From IMG/VR virus record IMGVR_UViG_3300027833_001559, positions 1-23,669 of that record: 23,669 nt of DNA; one strand, written 5' to 3'. The notes beneath the pieces were generated by a model that was given only the letters and a program-made list of their open reading frames with translations, made no database searches and was not told where the DNA came from. The position numbers and the translations under genes are program-made. Each line of letters begins with the position of its first letter. Position 1 is the stretch's first letter. This DNA comes from a virus. Below, piece after piece: positions 8,801-15,354 of this stretch.

Positions 8801-11800
8801 CAATGACATTTGGCGCTATTACTAATGTAACAAGTGCAAGCCCAGTAACAATAACAAGTGCAAATCATAACTTATCAAATGGTGACAGAGTTGAGTTTGA
8901 TAGCATTGGCGGAACTACTATATTAAATGGCACAAGTTATTATGTTGGCGCTGTAACTACTAATACTTTTAAACTTTATACTGACGAAGCAGTGACTCAA
9001 GCATTAAATGGTGCAGATTATCCTGCATATACAAGTGGCGGACGTTGGGTAACAACTGATAGTGTTTGGTATATTGAAACTGCATTTATAGCAGGAACAG
9101 ACGTTGAGGGTAATAGTACTGCTGGTATTAAATTATCGCCAACTTCAACTAGACTAATACATTGCGGATTACCATCAGGTTCTACTGCTGAAATTACAGT
9201 TGCTATATCATTGCTACGTGCAACAGGACATGACTTTACAGAGATTGGTACAGGCGGATTTAACACTAGTAACTATCCAAATGTATTATTAGGTCAACCA
9301 ATTGGCGGATCAGCTTCCAAGGCTGGTGCATATACAGCAGCAGATGATGCAAGTAAAGCACAAGTATGGGAGCGTAGAAAAGGTAGAGTATTCTTTATCA
9401 GTTCAGACAACGATGGCTTCTTTAGAGTTGGTAAGTATTTTGTTGTAGACCAATCAACAGGTAGTATTACTTTCGCAGGCGATGTTGGTATTTCAAGAGC
9501 AGCTTCATTAGGATTTAAAGAAGGTGTTACAATTGATGAGTTCTCAAATGATGAATTGTTTATTGACTTATCAGACACAGCAGTTCCTACAGAAAAAGCA
9601 GTTGCCAACTATGTAAGTCGTAGACTAGGACATAACGGCAGTGCGCAACTAACAGGAACAAGCAGATTTGCTCCAGGCTTCTTAGCACTAGATGGCTCAA
9701 CTCCACTAGAAGCTAACTTAAATGCTAATAGTAAGCAAATTAAAAACTTACTTGACCCAACTGATGATAATGATGCAACTACTAAAGACTTTGTTGCACA
9801 AGCAGTTAGCAACTATGACGAACTTGATGATTTAAGAAACGTTACAATACATCCAGTATTGCCTGCTAGTATTAGTAAACAAATTCTTACTCCAACAGGT
9901 AAGCGTAGACTATTAACTGATCCTGAAGTAGCAGGGTCGTTTACAGTAGGCGGAACTATTACTGACGGAACTGCACAAGGTACCGTTGTTGCATTAGAAT
10001 CTAGATTTGATAACGTACTAAACAAAAACGTAAGAATTATTACTTACACACTAACAACTGTTGGTGAATTTAGTACAACAGCAAGTCCGATTAATAACGG
10101 TGTTGTTGGAAGTGCAGGATCAACAACAGCAGTAGTATTAGAAAATCCAGTTGATGAATTTACTAACGCTATAGAATCTACTGCAAGTGATATTAATATT
10201 ACTGTAAACAGACTAGAAGCAAGCACAGAGATTGATCTACAGATTGAAGCTCAAGCTATTATTAACAGTGATGTTAATGACACTGCTGAAATTGATCAAA
10301 GCAAATTGAATATGAACATTGCGCAGACAAGCACAGCAGCACCAGTAGGCACGGCAGCACAAAAACAAGCAGCAAGTGGCTTAGCAAGTTTTGATCAAGA
10401 TAACTTTGAAATCACAGACGGCTTTGTTGGTATTAAAGCTGGCGGTGTTAGGTATTCTGAACTGCCAACTATGGTTACTGATAGTGTTATAGGACGTAGT
10501 GCAGACGCAACAGGCGTAGCAAGTGCAGTAGCATTTAGTACTATTATTGCCGAAGGCTTAGGTTTAGCAGACGGTGACTTTGCATCAGTACTTGCTTATG
10601 GATCACCTACAAGAACTGCACCAGGATCTGTACTTATAAAAACAGGAACAGGTGCTTATAACACTAGTGTTATTTCATATGAAAATACAAACACTAGTAT
10701 TGCTAAACGTGACAGCAGCGGTAAACTTCAAGCAACAGCACTTATAATTGGTGGTGATGCAACATATGAAGTACTTGCAGAAAGTGGCGGTGCACTATCA
10801 TTTAAAACACCTGACCAAGGAGTTATACTAACTTCAAGTGGAGCAAGTAAGCCACAGATAAACACTGGCGGAAATATTAAAGTTGGTGAGATGAGTGTTG
10901 CACCAACTGAAAGTATATTCCATGCTAACAGTGCTTATGGTTCGGTAGGTGGTGCAGGCACAACGGAAGAAACTAGTGCTATATCATCACGTTGGTTATA
11001 TACTAACTTCATTGAATCAGTAAACGAGAAAAATAATGAAAGTACTGGTATTGGCTTAGGCACCGGCACAGGCTTTTCAGAAGGTGGCAACAATGTTATT
11101 ACTTTTGTAACAGGAGGCGCTGTTAGAGGAAAAATAACTTTAGCTGGATTTACAGGTGATGTTGTTGGTAATGTAACTGGTGATGTTGTTGGTAATGTAA
11201 CTGGTAATGCTAGTACAATTACAAACCAAGCTAATTCTGCAACAATAACAGCAACTAATGCAAATACTGCTAGTCAAATTGTACTACGTGACGCAAGTGG
11301 AAACTTTAGTGCTGGTACAATTACTGCTAACCTTACAGGTACAGCAAGTGCATTAAATGGTACAGCTACTACTACAAATATTACAACTGGTGCAGCAGCA
11401 ACAGCAGGTAGTATTACAGGTAACTGGAGTTTAACAACTGGCTCACGTATGGAAGCAACTTATGCGGATTTAGCGGAGTATTACGAAGGTGATACTGAAT
11501 ACGCTGTTGGTACAGTTGTTGTGTTTGGCGGTGACAAAGAAGTTACACAAAGTACAGAACACAATACAACACGTATAGCTGGTGTAGTAAGTGACCAAAG
11601 TGCATATACAATGAACAGCGAATGTCCAGGTATTAAAGCACTAGTTGCACTACAAGGTAAAGTTCCAGTGAATGTAATTGGTACAGTTGCTAAAGGCGAT
11701 ATGCTAGTAGCAAGTTCAATACCTGGTTATGCAGTAGTTAATAATGATCCTAAAGTTGGTAGTGTAATTGGTAAAGCAATTAGCACCAAAGCAGACGGTG

Positions 11801-11838
11801 ACAGAGGAACTGTTAATGCAGTAGTAGGTAAAGGTTAA
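2827..11838 (+). CDS. Giant mosaic tail-fibre-like virion protein (3003 aa)
   Basis: The ATG is preceded by CGGAG. The N-terminus (about residues 8-37) carries ND-G-TGD, then R-x2-F-x-K-x-N-x-NF-x-EL, a module also found on the protein at 14619 and probably a virion-attachment end. Further on are HPGDLAG with LQAATKYYVDN (321-347) and four copies of a Cys-Arg-Asp module (443-499, 871-933, 1016-1084, 1186-1238). Three AHGL/NGD-type beta modules lie near 187-258, 549-619 and 1996-2073. A beta-helix-like entry with SLKGDEFRRVIIRP starts near 765, and a W-x2-G-x2-Y-x2-GD-x-V segment like carbohydrate-binding modules sits at 1290-1318. A highly conserved core with GNDFTQINDL and IRSLNGSNGYGNFG spans 1562-1636. 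A Gly-rich beta domain covers 1744-1802, a GDVVGNVT tandem repeat lies near 2777, and the C-terminal domain starts at TYADLAEYYEGD (2878). Similar proteins are virion components of marine T4-like phages. I infer a role in host recognition or adsorption. There is no break in 9 kb. Confidence 0.88.
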   Translation: MAKQDVNIGVEGNDGTGDSIRESFRKTNENFQELYAVFGQGGQISFTTLGDTPSTVESGKILTTDASGTAIIYSTIGSNSDVDSLVDDSINVDVVSVPGKIILTTTFSAIVDDNVKPTLGGHLSAANFGIAGVAITDSAATALNSQPGRSTSYTIDDLVITKGYADRRYITSGLPVRVAAEPATNTQYTLAITSYIDGNLFISGHGYDSGANGTGFVFQAEDVDPTGVTSGTTYFIRYVNADQLSLFATQVLAQTESSVEAAANKLTVSGTIAADDSHTIADAGFDKDLSGNFLSDVAMPRESITRRQGDTMTGDLFLSDHPGDLAGDGTPNGPEDLQAATKYYVDNTAYSSPEVLNVSTIGDDTMQGVPNGKEGTSLTYAFRTINAAARRAAELIKTAPEEPGPYFQTLTHTNYTTEATTLAAGVENAVNVVTSANLRLNKQFIIAEVTGYLAFKYPNFSYNVATCERDLGLIIDSLRIDAERGNNANYLTRTAAERYYSSVSGRLAITSQLEQTTDSFSFLGSLITSALLQNALLQQKEIASIVVKTGDVPSLVTTTTAHGLVNSNQVVFDSIVGMTELEDVVVYVKVTSATQFELFTDATLSTSYDNSTFTPFVSGNIGLRYQSKFAQDKSQAVAWDGAAGGAEPNGAAGITNNVTLLNNIITNGIEAGVDVSFGNRYQLSLTNSTAGQLDQTNPDNTDAIPGKVLRGKRTGAIGRIITFTQDTNSTIFYMQLLSPVQFDTNEEIEVGNYVKAKQVLIKVETGIYEEDYPIKLAKNVSLKGDEFRRVIIRPKRRQSQSIYASTYFYRDAEFDGLTLQTTGTPFVNQVGTTQGFFGRHYLTDNTKPANVGTTFTNLGKYADAAAVMKSNKEFIQDEVIFYINSTFPALTYDETKCRRDSALILEAVSFDVAFGTNYNSVTAGLAYQRANAYVAIGGQGIATNAAISFLKTAAAALVTGNGGSANAVARSNAGFDEILDIIANGVVSTDTAADALVFPAPTGGSINKVNASAQLQANKDFLAAEVLEFLNQNHNAVYATMSQAKCSRDVKYIVDALSYDVLYSGNTGSITNAKAYFVGAASQLAAGQQTATIAAYDHLATIAGQVVTEATVTNLQSVLAQDTTGTAATATEATEVDGLVQIIEDVITEGDLDSIAATVNPSITWAANEFKLGSQGITAGAATTVNDVITYIDLTFKDFTYNETKCRRDTGYIVDGIVKDLLSGGREFALENQGQYWTGYVSSGFAGQETQTTAAIQHISTLAGQLLLGTAPTTNAGTNFDPDVTLGDVEPNWAAGVSYKQGDFVQKGAIYYRALKTHVSKASDEDTDVLSATYLQLTDINVWKSVSSSIATVGKLVDTVTFAFNSAYNPPKRNDAEGMDVFLMDDATIIRNVTVQGHGGFMCVLDPEGQILTKSPYIQTASSFAKSENKKAFRGGMYVDAFAGNIPIRVKQNSGNYTDANGSVPLNAFTLYVESQDVGGQDQGLKLRLPELPAPFYYRGQRYQVTAISNYDSALGRAVIYLDPSSNQTNGWNFTGSDSPGDAGHNQDDTIQDIFLQSAGNRSILGNDFTQINDLAYGLVTNNGAFSEMVSMFTYYCHAAYYASNGSEIRSLNGSNGYGNFGLVAEGADPNEIPDQVTTLRNMTQPVKAFTYGGYTNITDDTSVTLYDFKEAPLKNAYIYIDHGGATGGLNYKITNVQNISDLNNDGTPGDAGSVVVTGLEAVAYSSGTVGSDGTYTNVAQKSSTGGGTGAVFNINVSGGTLTISTIENVGSGYAPSDTITIGGATIGGTDITNDVVLSITTLYTNTAGTFSNNVYRLTIQEAGSNLDFFPGLQASLSLDDVVEYRHGESFLFDNVDTQDITERPSTAINFDESDTTTYRSTGFTGSDDQNLALQADEIKTVFDDDFAYVIPTIDFANKAVSAPTGGGTLGNAASDTFLAIEKLNVKDAVRIVQQSTDSVSQTIKNPGDAGYTGGMIFSYAGRTLNVINYGPMTFGAITNVTSASPVTITSANHNLSNGDRVEFDSIGGTTILNGTSYYVGAVTTNTFKLYTDEAVTQALNGADYPAYTSGGRWVTTDSVWYIETAFIAGTDVEGNSTAGIKLSPTSTRLIHCGLPSGSTAEITVAISLLRATGHDFTEIGTGGFNTSNYPNVLLGQPIGGSASKAGAYTAADDASKAQVWERRKGRVFFISSDNDGFFRVGKYFVVDQSTGSITFAGDVGISRAASLGFKEGVTIDEFSNDELFIDLSDTAVPTEKAVANYVSRRLGHNGSAQLTGTSRFAPGFLALDGSTPLEANLNANSKQIKNLLDPTDDNDATTKDFVAQAVSNYDELDDLRNVTIHPVLPASISKQILTPTGKRRLLTDPEVAGSFTVGGTITDGTAQGTVVALESRFDNVLNKNVRIITYTLTTVGEFSTTASPINNGVVGSAGSTTAVVLENPVDEFTNAIESTASDINITVNRLEASTEIDLQIEAQAIINSDVNDTAEIDQSKLNMNIAQTSTAAPVGTAAQKQAASGLASFDQDNFEITDGFVGIKAGGVRYSELPTMVTDSVIGRSADATGVASAVAFSTIIAEGLGLADGDFASVLAYGSPTRTAPGSVLIKTGTGAYNTSVISYENTNTSIAKRDSSGKLQATALIIGGDATYEVLAESGGALSFKTPDQGVILTSSGASKPQINTGGNIKVGEMSVAPTESIFHANSAYGSVGGAGTTEETSAISSRWLYTNFIESVNEKNNESTGIGLGTGTGFSEGGNNVITFVTGGAVRGKITLAGFTGDVVGNVTGDVVGNVTGNASTITNQANSATITATNANTASQIVLRDASGNFSAGTITANLTGTASALNGTATTTNITTGAAATAGSITGNWSLTTGSRMEATYADLAEYYEGDTEYAVGTVVVFGGDKEVTQSTEHNTTRIAGVVSDQSAYTMNSECPGIKALVALQGKVPVNVIGTVAKGDMLVASSIPGYAVVNNDPKVGSVIGKAISTKADGDRGTVNAVVGKG
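4153..6540 (+). repeat. Four diverged copies of a Cys-Arg-Asp protein module inside the giant fibre gene
   Basis: Copies lie at about 4153-4323, 5437-5625, 5872-6078 and 6382-6540. Each has a helix-like lead (for example EFIQDEVIFYI), an aromatic F-x-Y, then C-x-RD-x3-I-x-D/E-x3-x-D and a Gly/Asn-rich turn. The core reads TCERDLGLIID, KCRRDSALILE, KCSRDVKYIVD and KCRRDTGYIVD in turn. They are diverged at DNA level, so this is old duplication rather than a recent expansion. Confidence 0.75.
11155..11202 (+). repeat. Perfect 24-base tandem repeat coding GDVVGNVT
   Basis: Two identical 24-base units (11155-11178 and 11179-11202) encode GDVVGNVT twice, followed by a partial third (GNA). The exact nucleotide identity inside an otherwise diverged gene suggests recent slippage or recombination. 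This type of GN/VTG repeat is common in shafts of phage fibres. Confidence 0.85.
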
Positions 11839-11850
11839 ATGACAAAGCAA

Positions 11851-11857
11851 ATAAATA
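11851..11857 (+). promoter_or_regulatory. T4-type late promoter motif ATAAATA
   Basis: AAATAAATA lies in the gap after the giant fibre gene and ends 18 bases before the ATG at 11876, with GAGGA between as Shine-Dalgarno. It probably drives the fibre gene and the protease gene, which lie nine bases apart. Confidence 0.65.
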
Positions 11858-11875
11858 TACTAAGCGAGGACACAA

Positions 11876-13012
11876 ATGACAAATAGATATCCACTCATAG
11901 TTGATGCATCCGATGGTAACAAATTAAAAGAAATACCAAGCGGAGACAATCTACAACTTACAGGTAGTAGCATCACTGGTGTTATAGATGTTACAGCAAG
12001 CGGAACTGTTGCAAGTGCAGTAGTAAGTGCAGCAAGCATTAAGAAAGGCGGCACTGAAATATCTGCTCTTGCAGTATCAGGTGCTTGGACTGATGTAGTA
12101 GGTAGACCTACTCAATTAAGTGAGTTTACTAACAACTTAAACTTTTTAGTAGCTGGGAACAATATTAGTGTATTAACTAATAATTCCGGCTATCTAACTA
12201 CTGTTGCATTTAGTGAAATAACAGACAAGCCTACTACAATAGCAGGGTATGGTATTACTGATGTAGCTTCATCTAGCCAAGGTGCATTAGCAGCGACATC
12301 AATACAGCCAGGAGACAACATTAGTAGGTTGTTTAATAACGCAGGATATTTAACAGTATCAGATATACAAAACGGCTTAGTTACAATAGATGTTAATAAC
12401 ACAGGCGACTTAGTTGGCAGTGTGTTTGCTGATGATTCAACTGTGATGGTTGACAGCATACTAGCCGCAGTCAACTTAGACGGAACAATTAGAGGTCATG
12501 TTAACCCTAATGCAAACCAACACAACACATGGGACTTAGGTACAAGCCCAATTAGGTTTAAAGATGCATATTTTCAAGGGACTGTTACTGCAACAAATTT
12601 TGTTGGTGACGGAAGTGGCCTTACTGGAATAAGTGGCGGCGCAGCTAATATAGGAAACTTTACACTTGCAGCTAGTGTAATCGATACAGATGATTCAAGT
12701 GGAATTACTATCACTCCGTTAGTTACTATTAGTAGTGATTTAAATGTCGAGAACGATCTACGTGTAACAAATGTTGTTTATGCAGAGACTTTTGAATCTA
12801 CATCTACTGGTGTGCCAACAATTAATAGTGCAAGTTCAATTAATCTTAGTGCAACTGATAGAGTTACAATAAACAAGAGTCCGTTAAAGTTTGCAACCTT
12901 TACATCAGCAGAAAGAGATGCACTTGTAAGTGTAGCAGGTGATACATTATTCAATTCTACTACTACAAAGCTACAAGTTTATACTGGCTCTGCTTGGGCA
13001 GACCTACATTAA
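11876..13012 (+). CDS. Tail fibre protein with short collar-type repeats (378 aa)
   Basis: The start has GAGGA upstream and a late motif. The N-terminus (RYPLIVDASDGNKLKEIPSG) is a probable docking segment. Residues of about 70-140 contain fibre repeats of the W/F-x-D/E-I-x-x-x-P-T-x-L/I-x-x-F/YG type (TDVVGRPTQLSEF, SEITDKPTTIAGYGITDV), the signature of trimeric shaft repeats in T4 gp37-like and other long tail fibres. The middle has the TWDLGTSPIRFKDAYFQGTV and FVGDGSGLTGISGG segments seen next to fibre tips and chaperone-type ends. The C-terminus ends with AERDAL, then FNSTTTKLQVYTGSAWADL, a widespread terminal beta motif of phage fibres. I infer a trimeric fibre that contacts the host surface. 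The gene is followed after nine bases by the subtilase, so both are probably made together late in infection. Confidence 0.82.
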   Translation: MTNRYPLIVDASDGNKLKEIPSGDNLQLTGSSITGVIDVTASGTVASAVVSAASIKKGGTEISALAVSGAWTDVVGRPTQLSEFTNNLNFLVAGNNISVLTNNSGYLTTVAFSEITDKPTTIAGYGITDVASSSQGALAATSIQPGDNISRLFNNAGYLTVSDIQNGLVTIDVNNTGDLVGSVFADDSTVMVDSILAAVNLDGTIRGHVNPNANQHNTWDLGTSPIRFKDAYFQGTVTATNFVGDGSGLTGISGGAANIGNFTLAASVIDTDDSSGITITPLVTISSDLNVENDLRVTNVVYAETFESTSTGVPTINSASSINLSATDRVTINKSPLKFATFTSAERDALVSVAGDTLFNSTTTKLQVYTGSAWADLH

Positions 13013-13021
13013 GGAGCACCT

Positions 13022-14593
13022 ATGAGCGAAAAAGAATATATCGTTACCCTTAACAAAGGTGTCGACTACGATGCATTTAATCAAGAGATGATAGCGAACA
13101 CTGGTGCAGGAGATATTCCCGGACGTAGTGTAGATATAGCAGACGCAAGACTAGGGTCACAACGTAATACACATTACTCCCTTACAGACGATGAAGCAAG
13201 TGATTTAAAAAACGACAGTAGAGTATTAGATGTTGCAATTCCGCCAGATCAAGATGATAACTTAGAAATTGGCCTTACTACAACTTTTAGCGGAACTTTC
13301 TATAAAGGAACTTCAGAAGGTGGTGAATATATAGACTGGGGTAAAAGACGACATAGTATAACTACTGAAGATGCTATTTGGTCTTCTTCTTTAGTAGGAT
13401 CTTATGATTTTAATCTAGACGGCAGTGGAGTAGATGTTGTAATACAAGATAGCGGATTACAAGTAGACCATCCAGAATTTATAGACGAATACGGCGTTAG
13501 TAGAGTACAACAGATTGACTGGTATACAGAAAGTGGAATAGCTGGCTCACAAAACGCAAACCATTACAGAGATACAGACGGACACGGAACTCATTGTGCA
13601 GGAACAGCAGCAGGTAAATCGTTTGGATGGGCAAAGAACGCAAGAGTGTATAGTGTTAAACTAGCAGGACTAGAAGGTGCCGGCGACAGTGGTACTGGTA
13701 TTAGTATTAGTAATTGTTTTGATGTTATTAAATTATGGCATAGAAATAAACCAATTGATCCTGTAACAGGACAAAAGCGGCCAACTATTGTTAATATGAG
13801 TTGGGGATATAGTACCGCAGCAACTTCTTTAGACAGTGTATCATATAGAGGAGTAACTTACACCAGCGGAAATGATGCTAGTTTTAGTGCTACTCCTAAT
13901 GCACATATGAGAGACACTTACGGAATTTATCCATATAATACAACTAGCGGTTATAGAGCGCCAGTGAGAGTAGCATCAGTAGATACAGACGTAGAAGAAT
14001 TAATAGACGAAGGTGTATGTGTTTGTATTGCTGCAGGTAATAATAGTTTTAAAGTAGATGTTAGTGGTGGCGATGATTATAATAATTCATTTGATAGAGG
14101 ATCAGGTAATGTATTTTATCACCGAGGTAGTTCGCCCTATAGTGTAAATGCATTTATGGTTGGTAGTTTACAAGCTCAATCTAGTACAGCAGATAATAAA
14201 GTAGGATTTAGCACAACAGGACCAGGTGTAGATATTTACGCAGCAGGCAATAATATTGTTAGCTGTACAAGTAATACAAATAAATTTAGTGATGCCGCGT
14301 ACTACGGTTCTGGTAGTTTTAGGCAATGCAATATTAGTGGCACTAGTATGGCTAGTCCGCAAGTATGTGGATTAGGCGCATTATATTTACAGGCAAACCC
14401 AATGCTCACACAAGCACAGTTACAAGATATGATACATAAAGATTCGAGCGAAACATTAGAAGCAGGATCACTTACAGGGTACGGCGATACAAATGATGCT
14501 ATGGGCGGACCACGCAGAGTAATGGTATCAAGGTATACAACTGATGTACCTTTCTCAAATACATTATCAGGCACAGTAAGTATCACGAGTTAA
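13022..14593 (+). CDS. Subtilisin-like serine protease (peptidase S8) with I9-like propeptide
   Basis: The full catalytic set of the subtilase family is present in 523 residues. It comprises Asp143 in VVIQDSGLQVDHPEF, His188 in DGHGTHCAGTAAG, the oxyanion Asn340 in IAAGNN, and Ser442 in ISGTSMASPQVCG. Residues 1 to about 75 resemble an I9 inhibitor/propeptide: YIVTL at the start, HYSLTDDEASDL, then a SRVLDVAIPP strand. The enzyme may therefore be made as a zymogen that cuts itself. There is no signal peptide, so it acts in the host cytoplasm or rides in the virion. AAGGAG stands before the ATG. It is nine bases behind a fibre gene and without its own late motif, so co-transcribed with it. I infer a virion-associated protease that trims fibre proteins during assembly or digests host surface proteins at adsorption; it could also cut host proteins inside the cell. 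T4's own prohead protease gp21 belongs to another family. Confidence 0.93.
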   Translation: MSEKEYIVTLNKGVDYDAFNQEMIANTGAGDIPGRSVDIADARLGSQRNTHYSLTDDEASDLKNDSRVLDVAIPPDQDDNLEIGLTTTFSGTFYKGTSEGGEYIDWGKRRHSITTEDAIWSSSLVGSYDFNLDGSGVDVVIQDSGLQVDHPEFIDEYGVSRVQQIDWYTESGIAGSQNANHYRDTDGHGTHCAGTAAGKSFGWAKNARVYSVKLAGLEGAGDSGTGISISNCFDVIKLWHRNKPIDPVTGQKRPTIVNMSWGYSTAATSLDSVSYRGVTYTSGNDASFSATPNAHMRDTYGIYPYNTTSGYRAPVRVASVDTDVEELIDEGVCVCIAAGNNSFKVDVSGGDDYNNSFDRGSGNVFYHRGSSPYSVNAFMVGSLQAQSSTADNKVGFSTTGPGVDIYAAGNNIVSCTSNTNKFSDAAYYGSGSFRQCNISGTSMASPQVCGLGALYLQANPMLTQAQLQDMIHKDSSETLEAGSLTGYGDTNDAMGGPRRVMVSRYTTDVPFSNTLSGTVSITS

Positions 14594-14599
14594 TAAATA
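14593..14599 (+). promoter_or_regulatory. T4-type late promoter motif ATAAATA
   Basis: TAATAAATA overlaps the stop codon of the protease gene and ends 19 bases before the ATG at 14619. An ATGGAG Shine-Dalgarno element lies between. The position matches the other late motifs in this module. Confidence 0.65.
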
Positions 14600-14618
14600 G
14601 TAATATGGAGATCACAAA

Positions 14619-15320
14619 ATGGCAATAACTAGAATAAATGTAGGTACTATAGCAAATGATAGTACAGGAGACGACCTAAGACAAGCGTTTGTTAAAGTTA
14701 ATAATAACTTCGACGAACTAGATCTTAGAGTTGTACCGCAGAACGAAGCAGCAAACTTAGGAGCAGGCACCGGCGTGTTTTACTCTAAAGAAGGCGCAGT
14801 ACTAAATTTTAGAACTTTAATTGCAGGCGATAATATTGCACTTACTTCAGACGGCAATAGTATTACAATTACTAGTCCAAGTACACTTTCAATTGCATCA
14901 GACAGCACAGCATTAAATATTTCAGGTGCTAATAGACAGTTTGGTATCAAAGGTGGACAAAATATTACAACTGAAGTTAGTGCAACTGATATTAGAGTTG
15001 CTATTGATCCAACTGACTTAATTGCACAAGATACTAATCCTACGTTAGGTGCGGCGCTTAACGCTAATACATTTAATATTAATAATGTAGGAACACTAAA
15101 TGCAACAAATATAACTGCAACAACAATTACAGGTGCGCTAACAGGCACAGTAGACGGCATAAGTGTTACAGAAGTAAATAGACTTGCAAATGGTGCAGAC
15201 TACGGCGGCGCAGTAATAAACTCACAATCGGGTTTAGAATTATTACTTGCATTAACTGCAATAGACTATGGATCATTAACATCACCAGCATCAATTACTT
15301 CAGATTACGGTACACTGTAA
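14619..15320 (+). CDS. Tail fibre-like virion protein sharing the giant protein's N-terminal module (233 aa)
   Basis: Residues 5-35 carry NVG, ND-S-TGD, then R-x2-F-x-K-x-N-x-NF-x-EL, which matches the start of the 3003-residue protein. I read this as a common docking domain for the same virion site. The rest is beta-rich and low in charge: GAGTGVFYSKEG, FRTLIAGDNIAL, repeated NTFNINNVGTL-type segments, then ITGALTGTVDGIS. A short C-terminal end has LLLALTAIDYGSL. This is the composition of a fibre shaft with a small tip. GGAG and a late promoter precede it. The exact structural role is unknown, but a position in the tail or adsorption apparatus fits the neighbours on both sides. Confidence 0.8.
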   Translation: MAITRINVGTIANDSTGDDLRQAFVKVNNNFDELDLRVVPQNEAANLGAGTGVFYSKEGAVLNFRTLIAGDNIALTSDGNSITITSPSTLSIASDSTALNISGANRQFGIKGGQNITTEVSATDIRVAIDPTDLIAQDTNPTLGAALNANTFNINNVGTLNATNITATTITGALTGTVDGISVTEVNRLANGADYGGAVINSQSGLELLLALTAIDYGSLTSPASITSDYGTL

Positions 15321-15326
15321 TTTTCG

Positions 15327-15333
15327 ATAAATA
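15327..15333 (+). promoter_or_regulatory. T4-type late promoter motif ATAAATA
   Basis: GATAAATA lies in the 34-base gap after the previous stop and ends 21 bases before the ATG at 15355. The Shine-Dalgarno sequence between them is weak (AGGGAA). Confidence 0.65.
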
Positions 15334-15354
15334 TGCTATATAGGGAATAGATAT

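Noticed and set aside
4323-10226. Many minus-strand frames inside the giant fibre gene
   Set aside because: They are Ser/Val/Thr/Leu-rich shadows caused by the codon bias of the fibre repeats; none shows a domain or convincing start.
12450-12455. TTGACA boxes inside coding sequence (also at 6896-6901)
   Set aside because: No -10 box at proper spacing and no gene start downstream; the hexamer is common here because of Val/Leu-Asp codons.
15306-15325. ATTAC/GTAAT stem followed by TTTT after the fibre gene at 14619
   Set aside because: Only five AT-rich pairs with an eight-base loop; too weak to call a terminator.
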